Assembly (NCBI GenBank): GCA_964640175.1
Contig: CAZXFW010000005.1
Span: forward strand, 183,683-247,682
Length of the DNA: 64,000 bases
Direction of reading: 5' to 3'
Origin: JACKDX01 sp964640175
GTDB taxonomy: Bacteria > Myxococcota_A > Polyangia > Polyangiales > GCA-016699535
Shown: one piece after another, positions 60,488 to 64,000 of the stretch
Layout of the letters: each line of letters starts with the position of its first letter
Position numbering within the stretch: position 1 is the first letter of the stretch
Made by a program: the position numbers and the translations under genes
Notes under the pieces: generated by a model
The model's input: the letters and a program-made list of their open reading frames with translations, nothing else
What the model was told of the DNA's origin: nothing
Databases searched by the model: none

Positions 60488-61459
60488 TCAGCCGCGTATC
60501 TTGCGTACGGCCTCCGCGGTGCGGTCGTACTTTAGGTCCCGAAGCACTGCATCAAACAGACCAGGCTTAGTCGCGTCCGCTTGTCGCCTGAGGTAATCTA
60601 ATGCATCGGGCATGGACGAAAAGAGTGCCTTCGAAAGCGTTGCCTCGCCGATTCGCTCAACCAGCGCTTGAGCCACTTGGGTGTACCCGCGATACGGGGC
60701 TTGTGGGTCCTGGTAAATGCCAAAAGCTGGGAGCAGTGCCCGATAGCAGAAGTACTCAAGCGCGCCCTCCCACAAGCGATTAAGGGCGCGGGTCTTTACA
60801 TGCTTTCGAAAGGGCAACGAGAGCACGTGCAATATTTCGTGCGCCCGGTTCTGATACGAAAACGCCCCAACTGCTTCGCTAAGGTAGATGGTCTTTTGGT
60901 GTGAAAAACCAAGTAGAACCCCTGGGCCATCGGGCTTGTCGTGCCCGGTTTGCGCATAGCGCTTGAGCAATGGACTGTTGCCCCACCAGTCTTTACGATG
61001 CTGATAAGATGTGGGGTTGTTCGCTCCGCCCAAGGCCACATGGCGAATACCGGATACCTTCAAACCCAGTTCGTTACGAATGGCGTCTTCGACGCTCCGC
61101 TGCATGAGATCGTAGTAGCGCTGCTTCACCGCTGGCGACTTGTCACGCAATTGGATGTAATCCGAGCTCACCCAGCCCTTGCTACCGTCCGGATAGCGCA
61201 ACAACACGCTCCAAAAACACGAAGGCGCCATGACTTTCACACGCTCGACCACGACGCGCTCGCTATCCAACGAAAAAATGTTCCCTGTGGCTATCCCATG
61301 CAAAGTGCGGAACGGTGGCAGTTTGCGACAATGGCCTAGGTCATTCGCGGAGTCTGCCACTGTGTTAGACGGGATGAAGCCCAAAACCACGATCGCAACG
61401 GCGACGCTTACGGCTCGCGATACAAACAACCAATCTAGATACTGGCACCGGATCGACAT
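60488..61459 (-). CDS. Secreted putative zinc metalloprotease with SH3-like domain
   Basis: 323 residues. A signal peptide (hydrophobic 12-30, with S-V-A-V-A-I-V-V-L-G-F-I) precedes a beta-type segment (60-103, S-V-L-L-R-Y-P-D-G-S-K-G-W-V-S-S-D-Y-I) like bacterial SH3 domains. The catalytic-looking part holds H-E-I-L-H (207-211), with downstream N-R-L-W-E-G-A-L-E-Y-F whose Glu231 or Glu235 could be a third metal ligand, as in gluzincins. I cannot place it in a named MEROPS family. Cysteines at 44, 81 and 238 are few. The stop is 13 nt from the start of the truncated duplicate. Its own partner is unknown. Confidence 0.7.
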   Translation of the reverse strand: MSIRCQYLDWLFVSRAVSVAVAIVVLGFIPSNTVADSANDLGHCRKLPPFRTLHGIATGNIFSLDSERVVVERVKVMAPSCFWSVLLRYPDGSKGWVSSDYIQLRDKSPAVKQRYYDLMQRSVEDAIRNELGLKVSGIRHVALGGANNPTSYQHRKDWWGNSPLLKRYAQTGHDKPDGPGVLLGFSHQKTIYLSEAVGAFSYQNRAHEILHVLSLPFRKHVKTRALNRLWEGALEYFCYRALLPAFGIYQDPQAPYRGYTQVAQALVERIGEATLSKALFSSMPDALDYLRRQADATKPGLFDAVLRDLKYDRTAEAVRKIRG

Positions 61460-61872
61460 ATGCTAAACTAGCATCCACAGACAACCCTGCAACCTACACG
61501 CTTGGGAAGAGGTATATCTCCAGTCAAAGCCTAGCATGGGGACGTAACCGTTCAGCCCCTGGGGTCTAAAGTGACTTAGAAGGGCGCCTGTGTGGCGAAA
61601 AGTCGCCAGTAGATGGGTGCGCTTAGCGCTCTAAGCGCAATCGGACGGGCTGTGGGTCAGAGAATAGCCAAGGAGCCGGCAGGCCGTAGTGTACGCTCCG
61701 CTACGTTGTTCGTCGGCGGGATACGCAACGGATCTTTGACGAACCGAAACATGGCATCGATGTGCTTGAGCAAGTGTTTCGATTGACGCCTCAGCGAGCG
61801 CTAAAACCATCTGCGTGGTACATTCCAGGACCTTGATTCCCAGAAACTGTCGAAGTTCTGTTTGTTCGGACC
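61460..61872. other. Gap with possible gene remnants
   Basis: 413 bp. An uninterrupted codon run from 61690 to a TGA at 61834 reads like coding sequence (R-I-F-D-E-P-K-H-G-I-D-V-L-E-Q-V-F) and may be a fragment of a lost gene. A perfect hairpin GCGCTTAG-CGCT-CTAAGCGC lies at about 61619-61638. No intact gene seen. Confidence 0.4.
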
Positions 61873-62955
61873 ATGCCCTCCATGATTTTATCGCCCAGAC
61901 TGTTCCGTGCTGCCATACCCTTGCTCGCGACGATCATACCTGCATGTGCTGCAGAGACATCCGGAGGCTATGCTGGCGATGGCGAGGCGCAGTTTGCGAA
62001 CCCAGCAGAGTGACATGCGCGCGTGAAGTTGCTGGTCATCGTTTTTAATCCGTCCATAGAAGGGACTCCGGGAGAGCTTTCCAATGAGGGCACCAGATAT
62101 TCTCCCCTTGCCCTTTTTGAAACGCATCGCGATGAACTTTACGACGTCTCAGGAGGTGCGGTCGCATTAGATGTTGTCGAGATTATCCAGGCTGGATTCC
62201 CGCCTCAAATAGGTGCGCCTTTACTAACGTATGAAAGCCATATGCAATGTCTTAATGATGAACCGAACTGCAACAATGAAAAGCAAGCGGACTATGAACA
62301 CATCATCCAAGACTATGACTTATGCGAGCGCGTAGCAGCGCACGAGGTGGACGAAGTTTGGATATTGGGGGATACGGGGTTCGGTTTTCACGAGAGCCGC
62401 ATGGTCGGACAAGGAGCGTTCAAGGTGAATGCACCACCTTTGATGATCGAGGGTTGCGACCGTCCTTTGGTAATCATGGGTTATAACTACGCAAGGAGGA
62501 ACCCCGAAATGCTTCACAATTTCGGACATCGAGTGGATGACACTCTGTCGCATTACATCGACAATGGTCGCGCTGGTCTGGATGCAAACATGATCCAGCC
62601 GTGTCTTGTCAATGGACTAATCAGCGCGCTGGTTAAGGTCGCCCCAAAAGCGCACAGGCTTTGCATCGGGCGCCCACTCTGCGCCGTTGGCCGGTCGCGA
62701 GATACCAATATGGAATTCGGTCCACGGCGCGCTAAGGGCTCCGGATGTCGCAGGCTCTGCAAAAAAAGCGAAGGCTTGGCCCGTCTCACGCATGTTTTTA
62801 TTGCCCTGATATTGAGCAACAAAGTTAGAAAACCCTGCGTAGTTTTCTCGTGTCAAATACCGATCGGTACGCCAGCTGCCACCAAAGCCGAGAAACATAT
62901 CGGTAACCGCATAGAACCCATCGGGGATGGCATCAGCCAAAACCCCAGTGCCTAA
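61873..62955 (+). pseudogene. Exported protein gene split by an in-frame TGA, 3' end overlapping an opposite gene
   Basis: An ATG at 61873 starts a typical signal peptide (R-L-F-R-A-A-I-P-L-L-A-T-I-I-P-A-C) and 46 codons. A TGA at 62011-62013 stops this frame, and the same frame resumes through H-A-R and GTG at 62023 (K-L-L-V-I-V-F-N-P-S-I-E-G-T-P). The body has N-P-S-I-E-G-T-P, V-W-I-L-G-D-T-G-F-G-F-H-E-S-R and V-I-M-G-Y-N-Y-A-R. It resembles a deltaproteobacterial lipoprotein family I know only loosely. Beyond about 62600 the frame runs antisense to the neighbouring gene, so the natural C-terminus is probably lost. A shorter version from GTG 62023 would lack a signal peptide. Confidence 0.65.
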
Positions 62956-63891
62956 GAATATTACTTTTGAGTCATACTGCGACAAACGATAGTAGCGGAG
63001 AGTCACTACCTGGGACTTGGATAAGTCGGTGTGAATCACTTCGGGCCAGGCTTGCAGGTTGTCCATGTGACGAAATACAAAAATCTCACTCCGACACACT
63101 TTCAAACATTGCGCATTAAGACCCGCTCTGCCCCCCTCTTCATCTCCCTGTGAAAGATGCTCGACGTTGACAGATCTCGCGATGTCCTCAATATCATCGA
63201 GGAGATGATTGCCAGGATCATCCAAATCAAATTCCATCAACCACCTCTCCAACTCATCGAGAACGTCCTCTAAGTCACCGTAAAATTCGTCTGCAAATAT
63301 GGGAGGCGGATACAAGGGCGGAAGATCTCGCAGTCCAAAGTCAAACGATACGCACTGTGCGCTCACAAACAGTGGCCCATCATATTCTGTAGACAATAGC
63401 GCGTACGCGCCAAGCTGTAGTCCAGGGTGCAACCCTGACGCGGATGCAAGATTGTACTTTAGAATCCTTGACTGGTTGTTAAGCGTGTAGATGGGACATC
63501 TGCGGCGCAGTGTCATGGGATACGCGTCCACCACGCTACCGGTGCCACTGGGTGAAAAGTCTTGCGTTCGCACAAAAGACAGCGTTGTTTCTGCCGCATC
63601 GAACTCGTCTTGAGTGAAGCCAACGAGCCAATGCTTCGAAGTAGCCCAGGCATAGAACGGGGTCCCTGTGCTCATCTCAGCATCGGAACCGGATTCTTCT
63701 AAAGCCCCACGCTGCTCATTGAACCGATAGCGCTTGGTGCTGATCCGCGCCTTCCAATGGCGCAGCTCGACTTGGCCGGATGCTTGGGCTTGCTGTTCTA
63801 GGACATCGTGACCTGAATCACGACAGCTCACCGTCACACCAAGAAGCATTCCCGTAATAACACTCGCTCGAACTATGCTGCCTCGATTCAT
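62617..63891 (-). CDS. Lipoprotein, member of the N-terminal family
   Basis: 424 residues from ATG at 63891 (in-frame TTG/ATG at 63930 and 63912 also exist). A signal peptide ends V-T-V-S-C (Cys23), so it is a probable lipoprotein with a non-ideal lipobox. Residues 35-170 share pattern with the 56543 protein: F-V-R-T, R-R-C-P-I-Y, V-S-A-Q-C-V. The middle (Y-P-P-P-I-F-A-D-E-F...L-E-R-W-L-M-E-F-D-L-D-D) and C-terminal part (V-V-T-L-R-Y-Y-R-L-S-Q-Y) are duplicated in the truncated copy at 59861. No catalytic motif seen. It is probably a surface protein. Confidence 0.82.
   Translation of the reverse strand: MNRGSIVRASVITGMLLGVTVSCRDSGHDVLEQQAQASGQVELRHWKARISTKRYRFNEQRGALEESGSDAEMSTGTPFYAWATSKHWLVGFTQDEFDAAETTLSFVRTQDFSPSGTGSVVDAYPMTLRRRCPIYTLNNQSRILKYNLASASGLHPGLQLGAYALLSTEYDGPLFVSAQCVSFDFGLRDLPPLYPPPIFADEFYGDLEDVLDELERWLMEFDLDDPGNHLLDDIEDIARSVNVEHLSQGDEEGGRAGLNAQCLKVCRSEIFVFRHMDNLQAWPEVIHTDLSKSQVVTLRYYRLSQYDSKVIFLGTGVLADAIPDGFYAVTDMFLGFGGSWRTDRYLTRENYAGFSNFVAQYQGNKNMRETGQAFAFFAEPATSGALSAPWTEFHIGISRPANGAEWAPDAKPVRFWGDLNQRAD
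62751..63314. repeat. 564-bp direct repeat, right copy
   Basis: Right copy of the repeat at 59902-60465, inside the intact lipoprotein gene. Two CAGGCT words at 62655-62660 and 62751-62756 are exactly 96 bp apart and mark the ends of the piece missing from the left copy. Confidence 0.95.
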
Positions 63892-64000
63892 CGCAATCGA
63901 CCACGATAGCATGCTGAAGCGAGCTCGCAAGCGATGGACGCAACACCTGTAAGGAGGAGGAAGAATGTCAGTGGTATGAGGCTGAAAGAATGTCCGTCTT
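63892..64000. other. Right-edge region upstream of lipoprotein gene
   Basis: 109 bp. A strong plus-strand ribosome-like run AAGGAGGAGG (63951-63960) precedes ATG codons at 63965 (stops after four codons) and at 63976 (open to the edge). A new gene may begin here, but only about eight codons are visible. Confidence 0.3.

Noticed and set aside
62617..62955. C-terminal part of the plus-strand frame as real protein
   Set aside because: It is antisense to a well-supported lipoprotein and to the duplicated segment. Its sequence is basic and unstructured.
63961..64000. New gene at the right edge behind AAGGAGGAGG
   Set aside because: The nearest ATG stops after four codons, and the next is open but only eight codons are visible, so it cannot be supported.

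Overview
This window looks like part of a chromosome from a Myxococcota-type (formerly deltaproteobacterial) bacterium with moderate GC, roughly half by eye. The evidence is indirect. It carries many Ser/Thr kinases fused to a single membrane helix, a PP2C phosphatase, an AgmX/PglI-like C-terminal domain, a near-perfect sigma-54 promoter, many lipoproteins with classic lipoboxes, an RCC1-repeat lipoprotein, and the housekeeping clusters parAB, scpAB and aroA-cmk-rpsA. No rRNA, tRNA, CRISPR array or intact insertion sequence was recognised.

Positions 1-54,700 are dense core genome. A 5'-truncated hypothetical gene and an RCC1-repeat lipoprotein lie at the left edge. Next come a 55-residue protein gene (minus) followed by four hairpins, and parA-parB (plus). 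A minus-strand run follows: ileS-lspA-folD, then ribBA-ribH-nusB-(M17 N-domain protein), and cca. The plus strand then carries a very long S41 protease, with thrB convergent to it. After a CNNM/CBS protein, a MepA-like endopeptidase and a hypothetical gene, a FliA/WhiG-type sigma factor is paired with a UbiB-family kinase. A sigma-54 promoter drives a 64-residue protein just before the glycolytic operon gapA-pgk-tpiA-secG-lipoprotein. A heterodimeric ABC exporter, a PP2C phosphatase and the lipoprotein-aroA-cmk-rpsA cluster follow.

A minus-strand string from 54,678 down to 38,878 is so tightly packed that it probably works as one or two operons. Its order is M50 protease, scpA, scpB, glyQ, secreted protein, kinase, glyS, kinase, two propeller-like lipoproteins, mutS. 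Signalling genes are interleaved with chromosome-segregation, tRNA-charging and mismatch-repair genes.

Positions 54,700-64,000 are a looser accessory region. It holds a pectinacetylesterase-like lipoprotein, a large lipoprotein with one CXXCH haem motif, a decayed AbiEii-type nucleotidyltransferase, a small P-loop kinase, a secreted HExxH protein and a gene split by an in-frame TGA. It also holds a 564-bp direct duplication whose left copy is a truncated gene with a 96-bp in-frame deletion between 6-bp repeats. Three proteins (the left-edge gene and two here) share an N-terminal segment that I cannot assign to a known domain. They form the window's most interesting candidate family.
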